DNA from: a virus
IMG/VR virus record: IMGVR_UViG_3300034072_002212
Span: 117,817 to 181,816 of that record
Strand: one strand, 5' to 3'
Length of the DNA: 64,000 bases
The position numbers and the translations under genes are program-made. Under the pieces are notes generated by a model. It saw nothing but the letters and a program-made list of their open reading frames with translations. It was not told the origin of the DNA and ran no database searches. This document shows, in pieces, positions 1 to 7,037 of this stretch (the first letter of the stretch is position 1; each line of letters begins with the position of its first letter).

Positions 1-654
1 TGGCTTCTCAGCCTTGGTGCCTGCCTTCTTGGTGTTGCTGTGAACTGGCTTCACAGTGTCGTGATCCTTGTTGAAGTCATCAGCAACGGTCTTGTCCTTG
101 GGATTGAGCCAGGAGAACTTGTTGGTCTTCTTGACTTCCTCGATTGCTGGAACAGTCTTGGCTTCAGCATCGGCCTTGATCTGGGCAAGATAGTTCAGGA
201 ACTTCTTGTTGTAGGCATCACCGTAGGCGACTTCCTTGGGCTGGTCTTCAGCCTCATAGAAAGGATCCTCAAGCTTGGCCTTGGCCTCGTCGTCCTTGTG
301 GATCTCTTCAATCTTCTCTGCCTCGATCTCAACGGGCTCATTCTCACCGCGAACGACAAGCATCTTATCGGCGATTTGGAACGCAGAACGGAGTTCAGTA
401 GCGAGAACATAGGAAGATGCTGGAACACCAGTCTTGATGTCCAGGACCCAAATCTCTGCCATAGGGAAGTCCTTGAAATCCAGCGGAGCCTTCTGAGCCA
501 TCAGCTTCTTGGCCTTGCTGACATCCTGGATATCATACTTGAACAGAGCCTTCTTTAGGGTCTCAACGAAGTGGTCATCCATAGGGAGAACCGACTTGAT
601 GCGATACCCGTAGCTCTTGGCCGACTCGGCCAGATAGTGGTAAAAAGATTTCAT
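1..654 (-). CDS. Candidate internal (encapsidated) head protein, partial
   Basis: The gene runs off the left edge, so only the first 218 codons are visible. It starts at an ATG preceded by GAGGAG and a late promoter. The N-terminus MKSFYHYLAES closely resembles the capsid-targeting peptide of T4 internal proteins (MKTYQEFIAE type) and ends in L-A-E, the cleavage signature of the gp21 prohead protease encoded at 35683-36321. The rest is lysine- and glutamate-rich with no recognised domain. By analogy it may be packed into the prohead, trimmed and injected with DNA. It is the last visible gene of the leftward gp16/gp4 late operon. It could instead be a structural scaffold component. Confidence 0.6.
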   Translation of the reverse strand, partial: MKSFYHYLAESAKSYGYRIKSVLPMDDHFVETLKKALFKYDIQDVSKAKKLMAQKAPLDFKDFPMAEIWVLDIKTGVPASSYVLATELRSAFQIADKMLVVRGENEPVEIEAEKIEEIHKDDEAKAKLEDPFYEAEDQPKEVAYGDAYNKKFLNYLAQIKADAEAKTVPAIEEVKKTNKFSWLNPKDKTVADDFNKDHDTVKPVHSNTKKAGTKAEKP

Positions 655-679
655 GGCGCTCCTCACTCTTGGAGTTTCG

Positions 680-690
680 CCTATTTATTG
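680..690 (-). promoter_or_regulatory. Late promoter
   Basis: The minus strand reads CAATAAATAGG about 25 nt before the start of the gene ending its 5' end at 654. It matches the recurrent TAAATAnnGG late box of this genome. Confidence 0.55.
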
Positions 691-698
691 GATTTGCT

Positions 699-1211
699 TT
701 AGATCTCGCCCTTGCGGATCTTTTCCATCAGATCGTTGCGGTTCGCCGTGATTGTTGAACCACCATTGTCGATGATTTCACCATCTTCAACGCCCTGATT
801 CATCTCTCGATCATGCTTTTCTTGTTCCATGATCAGCTTGATACGCTCCATCTTCTTGGTGGCCTTAGACTGAGATGCCTTGAGTGCGATCTCGAGGGCC
901 TTGAGAGCGGGCTGGAATGCGTTGGGACCAGCGTTCTTGGGTTCGATGTTGAAGCCAAGGTCCATGAGATCCTTGTGAGCCCTCATAGCCTGTTCATAGA
1001 TGTCATCGGCCTCAATCTGATGTTCTTGAACGCCCGCCTTGTCTCCCTGCTTCTGGATAGCTATGGGAGAAGTGTTTGCGAGGGCATTAGCCATCTTCTC
1101 GACCTCGGGATTAGCAGGCGCCGGTGCTTCTTCACCCTGAGCCTCTGCGAGCTCTCTGAGGGCATCCTCGAGGCGTGGCAGGTTCAGTTCGTCTTCTAGT
1201 GATTTGGTCAT
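699..1211 (-). CDS. 16: Terminase small subunit (gp16-like)
   Basis: This 170-residue protein is recognised as the T4 gp16 type by its central segment DLGFNIEPKNAGPNAFQPAL (about 87-106), followed by a lysine-rich helix (KASQSKATKKMERIKLIMEQ). T4 gp16 is of similar size, forms oligomeric rings through a central coiled coil, and regulates the gp17 packaging motor. The N-terminal 60 residues are acidic and variable. The gene follows the gp4 gene by 7 nt, so both are probably cotranscribed. The gp17 large subunit is not in this window. Confidence 0.8.
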   Translation of the reverse strand: MTKSLEDELNLPRLEDALRELAEAQGEEAPAPANPEVEKMANALANTSPIAIQKQGDKAGVQEHQIEADDIYEQAMRAHKDLMDLGFNIEPKNAGPNAFQPALKALEIALKASQSKATKKMERIKLIMEQEKHDREMNQGVEDGEIIDNGGSTITANRNDLMEKIRKGEI

Positions 1212-1218
1212 ACTCTAC

Positions 1219-1656
1219 TTACCTGCCTCCACCGGCCTGGCGGTAGAGCTGCTTTTCGGTCATGATGCGGAACTTGATGCCGTTAGCCTTGCACCAATCA
1301 TAAGCAGCTTGCCACTTGGCCTCATTGAGCGTGATAGCGTCCAGGTCCTTTTGGGTCCTTGCAGCTTCTGGAATGCTCTGGCTGAGTGGCTTGATCTCAA
1401 TAATCTCACCGTGGCGAGATCCATTTTTGTCAGTGTAGATGATGAAGAAGTCGGGAATATAGTTGCGGACCTTACCAGTGAAGGGATCCTGATACTGAAT
1501 CTTGATCGACTCTGATGCCCACTGCTCAACATAAGGATGCTGATCGCATAGGTTCATGAACGTCAATTCCCACGCGCTGCGGTATGTGATGGGATAGGTG
1601 CCCACATACTTCTCGGGATTCTTGGGTTCAAAGGCGCCCTGATTGTAATGTGCCAT
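1219..1656 (-). CDS. 4: Head completion protein (gp4-like)
   Basis: The 145 residues match the T4 gp4 (gp50/gp4) head completion family: a start NQGAFEPKNPEKYVG (about 5-19), then YRSAWELTFM and a nuclease-like core with PDFF (about 69-72) and EIIEIKP. In T4, gp4 acts on filled heads before tail joining. The E-x-K-like core suggests a PD-(D/E)XK fold (family knowledge plus inference). The start codon overlaps the stop of the upstream tube gene by one base, which implies coupled translation. Confidence 0.8.
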   Translation of the reverse strand: MAHYNQGAFEPKNPEKYVGTYPITYRSAWELTFMNLCDQHPYVEQWASESIKIQYQDPFTGKVRNYIPDFFIIYTDKNGSRHGEIIEIKPLSQSIPEAARTQKDLDAITLNEAKWQAAYDWCKANGIKFRIMTEKQLYRQAGGGR

Positions 1657-2717
1657 TAGAAAAGCTTTCCGGGCTTACCAAAGAGAGCTCCCTTGAGGAG
1701 TCCCTGGACACCCTGCGTTGCCGCGCCGGTATTGCCGGACACGAGGTTCTTGAGGCTATTGGCTGCGGTCTTACCAATGGCGAGACCGCGATTTGCGTCA
1801 TAGGCACCGGCGACTTCGCTGATGATGCCACCCACACTACCAAATCCTTGTCCAGTGATGCCGCTCATCAGATTGCGCTGGAGAACATTGCCCACAACAT
1901 CACCAAAATCGCTGGTAATTGCGTTGGGTCCATTAGCCATACCGGGCTGGAAATCCAGTGGTGTTTCTACTTCCACGTCCCAGAACAAGCCCATATCAAG
2001 ACCCGCTTCCTGGACCACCTGTGGTGTGATTGGCTCTGGTTCAGCATAAACGATGCCCTCGAAAGCGATGGACATCTGAATCTCGTTGGTAACGGCTGCG
2101 GCAGCGTAGTCGAAGTCGTCTGGATTATAGCTGGTGATCTTGGGATTGATCAGATCGAAGCGTTCCATATACCCGTTGTAGAACTGGTAAACGGAAATGT
2201 GGCTAAAGAAGTAGCCATAGTTCTGATCTTCCAAAGGAGGCAAGAAGCCCCACTTACCAGTCTCAAAACCTTCACCGGTCACAATGTCATAGACAGTGGC
2301 ACCCGATGAGCCAGCACCATAGATCTTGGAGTCACCATAGTAATACTGGTAATACTCGATGAACATGCGGCGCAGGGCAGGATCCATGGTGTCGTGGAAC
2401 TTGACCTGTAGGGGTTCAAAGGTATGATTGGTCTGGACGATGCGCTTGCGGTTATACTGGTTCAGGACCTGAGTCTCGAACTCTACGCGAGGGCGGTCGA
2501 TGTTCTTAACTTCAAAGCCGACCTTGCGAAGCCAGTCGCTTCCACCCGCATTGTCGGGGCGGAGAAACTTCATCCAAAAGAGGAATTTAGACTTCGGGGC
2601 ATTGGCAAAGACCCGCCCCGTAAGTCCATAGTTCGTCGCGGCGGTATGGCTATCAGCCAACATGAGCTGATTGCCATTTGCGTCACTACGACGCCCGCCG
2701 CGAGAAGTGTCAGCCAT
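1656..2717 (-). CDS. Tail-tube-family structural protein, possible baseplate tube initiator (gp54-like)
   Basis: A 353-residue virion protein. Residues about 44-130 (FLFWMKFLRPD, then NQYNRKRIVQTNHTFEPLQV and FHDTMDPALRRMFIEYYQYY) have the look of the tail-tube superfamily seen in T4-like phages. The last 100 residues are glycine- and alanine-rich. It sits directly downstream of the tail-tube gene in one late operon. The product is probably a baseplate-proximal or terminal tube component, with gp54 as the best T4 analogy. A second tube-like or tail-terminator role cannot be excluded. Confidence 0.55.
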   Translation of the reverse strand: MADTSRGGRRSDANGNQLMLADSHTAATNYGLTGRVFANAPKSKFLFWMKFLRPDNAGGSDWLRKVGFEVKNIDRPRVEFETQVLNQYNRKRIVQTNHTFEPLQVKFHDTMDPALRRMFIEYYQYYYGDSKIYGAGSSGATVYDIVTGEGFETGKWGFLPPLEDQNYGYFFSHISVYQFYNGYMERFDLINPKITSYNPDDFDYAAAAVTNEIQMSIAFEGIVYAEPEPITPQVVQEAGLDMGLFWDVEVETPLDFQPGMANGPNAITSDFGDVVGNVLQRNLMSGITGQGFGSVGGIISEVAGAYDANRGLAIGKTAANSLKNLVSGNTGAATQGVQGLLKGALFGKPGKLF

Positions 2718-2728
2718 AAACTACGACC

Positions 2729-3313
2729 TTACAGGCGGTTACCTGGGATCATCTCAGGCAGAGTGGTCATCAGACCATTTGCTAGAGTTGCGTTGTCGTA
2801 GCGAACGGTCAGCGTGATGGTCTGGAAGCCAGACTCACTGTAGTCGAGTTCGCTGTAGGTAACGTCCTGCAGGAAGCAACCTTCGAGGGTCCAGGTCTCA
2901 ACAACAGTGTCGTTGCCGCCGTCCATGGTCTCGATGATGGTCACAAACTTGTAGTTGATACCAGCTGCGAAAGCAGTCTGCTCAAAGTGGTTGAGCTGCT
3001 TCTGAAGCTGATGGCCAACGAGCTTGCTGACGTTGTTGGTCAGGTCGTCCTTGAGCTCGATCTCGATGGTGTTCCACGAGTGCTTACCGGCATAGTAAGC
3101 GACCGAGTTGTAGGAATCGACCTTGACCTCTTCGTGCGAGATCTTTGGCTTCGAAGCGCGCTGGACCTGCTGGGTGAAGTCGAGACCACCAGCGATTGGG
3201 CCGAAGTTGACCACGCGGACGCGGAAGCGATACTTATACTTGAGCTGGAGCAGACCACCACGGCCTTGGCCGCCGCCTAGTGGAACGCCGAATTTGGAGA
3301 GTGTCTCTGCCAT
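2729..3313 (-). CDS. 19: Tail tube protein (gp19-like)
   Basis: The 194-residue product has the tube-fold layout: an N-terminal beta-rich part, a long helix (LTNNVSKLVGHQLQKQLNHF, about 91-110), and a C-terminal strand set (GCFLQDVTYSELDY and FQTITLTVRYD) typical of gp19-type Hcp-like proteins. T4 gp19 has 163 residues; this one has a longer N-terminus. A GGAGG ribosome site and a late promoter lie upstream. It heads the leftward operon tube, gp54-like, gp4, gp16. The sheath gene lies separately at 7957-10359, so the usual 18-19 pair is split here. Confidence 0.65.
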   Translation of the reverse strand: MAETLSKFGVPLGGGQGRGGLLQLKYKYRFRVRVVNFGPIAGGLDFTQQVQRASKPKISHEEVKVDSYNSVAYYAGKHSWNTIEIELKDDLTNNVSKLVGHQLQKQLNHFEQTAFAAGINYKFVTIIETMDGGNDTVVETWTLEGCFLQDVTYSELDYSESGFQTITLTVRYDNATLANGLMTTLPEMIPGNRL

Positions 3314-3342
3314 GGTAATCCTCCGATCGAAGTGGGGGTTTC

Positions 3343-3354
3343 TCTTATTTACCT
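3343..3354 (-). promoter_or_regulatory. Late promoter of tail tube operon
   Basis: Minus strand CAGGTAAATAAG about 30 nt before the tube start codon at 3313, fitting the TAAATA late box. Confidence 0.5.
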
Positions 3355-3392
3355 GGCTCTTGACGAATAGGTTGAGATATGGCTGAAACTCT

Positions 3393-3403
3393 TTATAAGT
3401 AGG
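3393..3403 (+). promoter_or_regulatory. Late-type promoter of endonuclease gene
   Basis: TTATAAGTAGG lies almost on top of the start codon at 3407. The same ATAAGTAG variant precedes gp14 and the gp26-like gene. Transcripts from it would have almost no leader. Confidence 0.45.
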
Positions 3404-3406
3404 AGA

Positions 3407-4111
3407 ATGAATCGCTTCTTTGTTTACGCGCTAGTGGATCCAAGAAACCAGCAGCCCTTCTACATCGGTAAGGGGTGCGGAGAGCGCCCAAAGAAGCATC
3501 TCACAGAGACGCTAGAGCAGACCGACAACGTGAGGAAATTCTACAAGATCCAAGCTTTGCGAGAAGCCGGAGTTGAGCCGACAATCTTGAAGCTCAAGGA
3601 GGATCTCAGTGAAGTTGAAGCATTCCAGTTTGAGGAAGAGCAAATCCGTTACTATGGACGGAAAGGTCTAGAACCAGACGGTATCCTCACGAACCTTGTG
3701 TTCGACAATCAGCCACCAAGCCGTATCGGACGAAAGCATTCTGAGGCCACAAAGCTGAAGATCAGCCAGTCCATGACTGGTAAGCCGAAGTCGTCAGAAC
3801 ACCGCGCTAACATCGGTGCAGCCAAAGCTGGAGAGAATAGCCCACATTGGGGCCAGCCGGTTCCGGAGGAACGCAAAGCAAAGATCCGTCAGGGAAACTT
3901 AGGGAAAAAGCGTTCAGAGGATGTTCGTCGGAACATGGCCCAAGCCCACGCGGTCAAATATGAGGTGATCAGTCCGGAGGGGAAGAGAAGGATCTTAGAC
4001 AGCCTCATGCTACAGAAGCTCTGTGATAGCATGGGGCTGAATAAGACGTCCTTCACAAACTCTTGTAGGGCAGGACGCACCTACAAGGGGTGGGGTATCA
4101 AGCGGCTTTAG
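3407..4111 (+). CDS. GIY-YIG homing endonuclease with NUMOD3 motifs
   Basis: The 234-residue protein starts with a GIY-YIG nuclease domain (FFVYALV at 4-10, FYIGKG at 18-23, about 1-95). NUMOD3-type DNA-binding repeats follow (GRKHSEATKLKISQSMTGKP and KAKIRQGNLGKKRSEDVRR, about 105-180), then a small C-terminal helix-turn-helix-like segment. This is the SegA-type free-standing homing endonuclease layout. It is transcribed against its neighbours and sits between the tail-tube operon and small minus-strand genes, consistent with insertion. Its stop overlaps the convergent gene by 4 bp. No split gene is visible around it. Confidence 0.85.
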   Translation: MNRFFVYALVDPRNQQPFYIGKGCGERPKKHLTETLEQTDNVRKFYKIQALREAGVEPTILKLKEDLSEVEAFQFEEEQIRYYGRKGLEPDGILTNLVFDNQPPSRIGRKHSEATKLKISQSMTGKPKSSEHRANIGAAKAGENSPHWGQPVPEERKAKIRQGNLGKKRSEDVRRNMAQAHAVKYEVISPEGKRRILDSLMLQKLCDSMGLNKTSFTNSCRAGRTYKGWGIKRL

Positions 4112-4446
4112 CCGCGGCCACGAGGCCCTTCAATATGCTTCGTAGCAATACCGACACCCTTGCGAAGCTTGGCAAAGCACTCGTGGAGACAGTGACCTGC
4201 TGGAAGGCTCTTCTCACTAAGGCTCTCATGCTTCAGGCTTTTGTGGATCATGGCCTCTAGCGACTCGCACATATTGCGAAAGTCGTCGTGGGAAACCTCT
4301 GAACCCCAGCCATCACGGATGGATGCTTTCAGGTGATCATGAAGAGCATCGTAGACGATGTCTACGTTGTCGCAGATCACACTATCCATGATCCAGACCT
4401 GCATGGTCTCAAGCGAGTCTGGAAATGGTCCGGTGTATTCAGGCAC
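4108..4446 (-). CDS. Unknown protein, 112 aa
   Basis: Not recognised. An acidic-to-neutral helical protein with a conserved-looking centre (about 20-80) and several histidines and cysteines (VICDN, NMCESLEAMIHKS, GHCLHECF) but no clear metal motif. It lies 12 nt downstream of the small gene ending at 4459 and probably shares its transcript. Confidence 0.6.
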   Translation of the reverse strand: MPEYTGPFPDSLETMQVWIMDSVICDNVDIVYDALHDHLKASIRDGWGSEVSHDDFRNMCESLEAMIHKSLKHESLSEKSLPAGHCLHECFAKLRKGVGIATKHIEGPRGRG

Positions 4447-4458
4447 AGGTGGGTTCCT

Positions 4459-4629
4459 TTACTGGCGGCCTGCGAACTTCTTCATTGCTTCATAAGCAAT
4501 GCGAGCACTCTCCATGAGCTCCTGGAAGTCGGCATTGTCAGCATTCTGCGCCTTCCAAGCCTCAAGGCGGGCGCGCTGATCAGCGTTAATGGACATAAAA
4601 ATCTTCTCCTGAGAAGTGGGCTTCTGCAT
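4459..4629 (-). CDS. Unknown small protein, 56 aa
   Basis: Not recognised. The start at 4629 is chosen over one 30 nt upstream because AAAGGAG lies 8 nt before it. The product is helical and charged (INADQRARLEAWKAQNADNA). Its mRNA would begin with the folded leader at 4640-4738. Confidence 0.55.
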   Translation of the reverse strand: MQKPTSQEKIFMSINADQRARLEAWKAQNADNADFQELMESARIAYEAMKKFAGRQ

Positions 4630-4639
4630 GGTATAACTC

Positions 4640-4738
4640 CTTTTCACCAGGACCTTCAATATCTTCCTGGTTGGCTAAGTAGGCAGTAACCTTGAAACCG
4701 GCGGGTTCTCAAGTCGACCACCTGCGACTGAACTACCC
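4640..4738 (-). ncRNA. Structured leader or small RNA with a tRNA-like three-helix fold
   Basis: On the minus strand 4738-4732 (GGGTAGT) pairs with 4687-4681 (ACTGCCT) as a 7-bp closing stem. Inside are a 5-bp hairpin (4712-4716 with 4725-4729, loop holding GG) and an interrupted hairpin (4691-4699 with 4704-4713). Two closing pairs are G-U only on the minus strand, which fixes the orientation. A second hairpin (4647-4652 with 4665-4670) follows. A late promoter abuts the 5' end. It is too short (58 nt) for a tRNA. Lying downstream of the Ro60 gene, it could be a Y-RNA-like partner, or simply a leader of the 56-aa gene. Confidence 0.4.
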
Positions 4739-4748
4739 ATATTTATGT
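4737..4748 (-). promoter_or_regulatory. Late promoter before structured leader
   Basis: Minus strand CATAAATATGGG immediately before the folded RNA at 4640-4738. Confidence 0.5.
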
Positions 4749-4800
4749 ATGCAGAAAACTCGGTTGGGACGGAGATAAATTGATTTTCAGTCATGGAAAT

Positions 4801-4824
4801 GGGGAGGATGTTTCCATCCTCCCC
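4801..4824 (-). terminator. Terminator of the Ro60 gene
   Basis: A perfect 10-bp stem (4801-4810 with 4815-4824) with a GAAA loop on the minus strand, 12 nt past the Ro60 stop. It is followed by the trailer ATTTCCATGACTG shared with the gp18 terminator. Confidence 0.75.
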
Positions 4825-4835
4825 ACACCGTGGCC

Positions 4836-6575
4836 TTACTTCGCGAAGAAGTCCGACATGATCTGCGGAGCAGCCGTGTCGAAACCAACAACGTCCATCA
4901 TACCGCTGTCCTTGGGATCAGCGATGGTCACGTTCGTTGCGGTCATACCAACCACAGCCGACTTCGCGGGGATGCCGGTCTTCTGGCGGTATGCCTTCAG
5001 CGCCTGCGAGGGTGCCTGACGACCCGCATAAGTCTCATTGTCGGTGTAAACCGCAAAGGACTCGACGGGCAGCTTGCGCTCCAGGGCCCACTCGAAGGGC
5101 AGCGAACAATCGGTCGAACCGAAGGGCAGACCGCTGATCGTCTTGATCACGTCGTCCAGCCGCTGACGCGGGCTGATCTTCAGGATCGAAACAGGACCAG
5201 CGTCCACGACGTTGGAGTTCTTCGTGCCGCTCGAACCCCAACCGTAGCCGCCGGAGCGACCACCGGTGAAGCCGATGAATTCGTAAGAGCTCTCAACGTT
5301 CGCCGTGATCAGAGCCATCGCAGCCGAAGCAACGCGAGGGTTCAGACCAGGGATGCCTGCGATGTCGCCCGAGCCCATGGAGCCCGAAACGTCCAGCGCC
5401 AGCAGCGTGTTCTTGCCCGTGGGCGTCACGTTGCCGAACGAACCGTAGAACGCCTGATCCAGTGCGTCGGTAACGCGACCGGTAGGAGTCCAGGTCAGGC
5501 TACCCTTGACACCGCGGCCCTGACCATAGGTCCGGAGCGCAGCGAGGATCGCGATCGGGTGAACGCGAGCCCGGCGGATAGCGTCGGAGTCCGACAGCTT
5601 GCTGATGACTAGCTTCTCGGCCGCCGACATGGAAGTCAGCAGACCAACGCTGGACATCTTGCCCAGGTTGCGGATCATCGCCGTCAGAGGCATGTTGGTC
5701 AGCAGAGCCTCCCAGACCTTGGCATCATTCAGGAACTGAGTGGGGATCGCCTCACGGGGGAGGTTGTGATCCTGGATCAGCTTGATGATGTCCTTGGCCG
5801 AAGTTGCCTGCTTCGCCGCCTCGAAAGCGAGGATCTGCGGGTGGAGGATCGTCGAAGCGTCCTGGCGTGCCAGGCGAACCTCGTCCTCGAGAACTGCAGA
5901 GCCACGGACATAGTCCGAAGCGCCGACCGCGCTCATACCGCCGACCATCCAGCGCAGAACTGCGTCACGTGCCGCGTCGTCCGACTTGGGGTGACCCAGA
6001 CGGAGCATGTCGCGGTGCGACCAGCCATCGCGCTGCTGATATTTGATTGCCTGGTTGGCCAGACGATCCAGCGGCATCTCGAGATACCAGTTGCCCACCG
6101 CGCGACGGAGCGCACGACCCCAACCGCGAACACCATCGACGAACGCAGCGAAGTGGAACAGGTGGGTGCCGATACGCGCGACCTTGGGCAGCGCAGCCAG
6201 AGCAGCCTTGCGGGTTGCCTCACTGTCAGCCGCCGAAGCGAGTGCCAGCACGAACAGCGCAGGGTCGTTCTTGGGAGCGCGACCAGCATCGCTGATCTCG
6301 ACCACACGGTTGACCACACGGACACCGTCCTCGGCGATCAGACGCAGAACGTTCTGAGCCGCAGCCTTGGTCAGTTCCTTCTCACCCACATAGTAGGTGC
6401 CGCCCTCGGTGCCGAGGATCAGGAACCGGTCCAGCTGGTCCCACGGGGAGACGACGAAGCTGAAGCCGCCGGCGTTGTTCTTGGTCATCTCCGCCTCGCG
6501 GCCGGGGATTGCCTGGGTTTGTGGGGTCTGGTTGGGCAGAATTGCGCCCATGAGAGTCTTGGTCGACTTCGACAT
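4836..6575 (-). CDS. Ro60-family RNA-binding protein (TROVE + vWA)
   Basis: A 579-residue Ro/Rsr-type protein, similar in size to human Ro60 and Deinococcus Rsr. The TROVE domain spans about 35-370, with the hallmark QRDGWSHRDMLRLGHPK at 181-197 and PREAIPTQFLN at 273-283. A von Willebrand A domain follows, with an intact MIDAS motif DVSGS at 395-399. Ro proteins form a ring that holds misfolded RNA ends and Y RNAs and, in bacteria, work with exonucleases in rRNA maturation and RNA decay. The start at 6575 is preferred because GGAGG lies 9 nt before it; a start at 6632 is less likely. It stands alone with its own terminator. In-phage targets are unknown; folded non-coding regions lie on both sides. 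Confidence 0.9.
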   Translation of the reverse strand: MSKSTKTLMGAILPNQTPQTQAIPGREAEMTKNNAGGFSFVVSPWDQLDRFLILGTEGGTYYVGEKELTKAAAQNVLRLIAEDGVRVVNRVVEISDAGRAPKNDPALFVLALASAADSEATRKAALAALPKVARIGTHLFHFAAFVDGVRGWGRALRRAVGNWYLEMPLDRLANQAIKYQQRDGWSHRDMLRLGHPKSDDAARDAVLRWMVGGMSAVGASDYVRGSAVLEDEVRLARQDASTILHPQILAFEAAKQATSAKDIIKLIQDHNLPREAIPTQFLNDAKVWEALLTNMPLTAMIRNLGKMSSVGLLTSMSAAEKLVISKLSDSDAIRRARVHPIAILAALRTYGQGRGVKGSLTWTPTGRVTDALDQAFYGSFGNVTPTGKNTLLALDVSGSMGSGDIAGIPGLNPRVASAAMALITANVESSYEFIGFTGGRSGGYGWGSSGTKNSNVVDAGPVSILKISPRQRLDDVIKTISGLPFGSTDCSLPFEWALERKLPVESFAVYTDNETYAGRQAPSQALKAYRQKTGIPAKSAVVGMTATNVTIADPKDSGMMDVVGFDTAAPQIMSDFFAK

Positions 6576-6664
6576 ATTGACTTCCTCCATTTTCGGCTCG
6601 TGAAACCCACGAGCAAGGTTGGTCCCTGACATTAGGACCGGATCAGTCTCGATCTGAAGCTCTG

Positions 6665-6961
6665 TTAGAGCGGCAAACGACTTTCGTCAAGTGCCTTTTT
6701 CAGAGCTGACAAGGTTTCTTCCGGAGAAGAAAAAGTCTTGTTCATATGAACCGGCTTGCTGATCATCACGTGGATCATGTTCTCTCCGAAGAATCGAATG
6801 AGACCAAAACCCTCGAAGCGACCGTTGCCGGGCTTGCGGTTGTTCCAACGAGTGCGCCACGCCTTGTTGACGTTGTGCTCGTAATTGCTTTCGACGCCCA
6901 GCAGATCTGCGACGTCCTGGTAGAACTTCTCTTCTACCGACACAGTTTCGTTTTCCATCAT
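6665..6961 (-). CDS. Unknown protein, 98 aa
   Basis: Not recognised. An acidic N-terminus, then a basic centre (WRTRWNNRKPGNGRFEGFG, about 36-54) and a beta-alpha C-terminus. Two ATGs stand in tandem at the start. The promoter box CTTAAATAGG ends only 1-2 nt before them, so the mRNA may be leaderless. Confidence 0.55.
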   Translation of the reverse strand: MMENETVSVEEKFYQDVADLLGVESNYEHNVNKAWRTRWNNRKPGNGRFEGFGLIRFFGENMIHVMISKPVHMNKTFSSPEETLSALKKALDESRLPL

Positions 6962-6962
6962 T

Positions 6963-6994
6963 CCTATTTAAGCACAGGAATGGGAAAACGTCAA
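6963..6994 (-). promoter_or_regulatory. Overlapping early (TTGACG) and late (TTAAATAGG) promoter
   Basis: Minus strand TTGACG (6994-6989), 17 nt, then TGC-TTAAAT (6971-6966). The same hexamer forms a late box TTAAATAGG. It drives the 98-aa gene. Confidence 0.45.
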
Positions 6995-6997
6995 CCC

Positions 6998-7037
6998 AAA
7001 AAGAATGGGGTGGAGGGCTGGGCGAACCATACCCTCC
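6998..7037 (-). terminator. 3' terminator of structured RNA 1
   Basis: Minus strand GGAGGG (7037-7032) pairs with CCCTCC (7017-7012), followed by ATTCTTTTT. Confidence 0.5.

Noticed and set aside
4681-4738. tRNA gene downstream of Ro60
   Set aside because: Only 58 nt lie between the acceptor-like strands, there is no anticodon arm plus T arm, and no CCA or discriminator pattern.
4830-5612. Plus-strand frame over the Ro60 gene
   Set aside because: Arginine-rich antisense translation in a GC-rich gene, without start signals.
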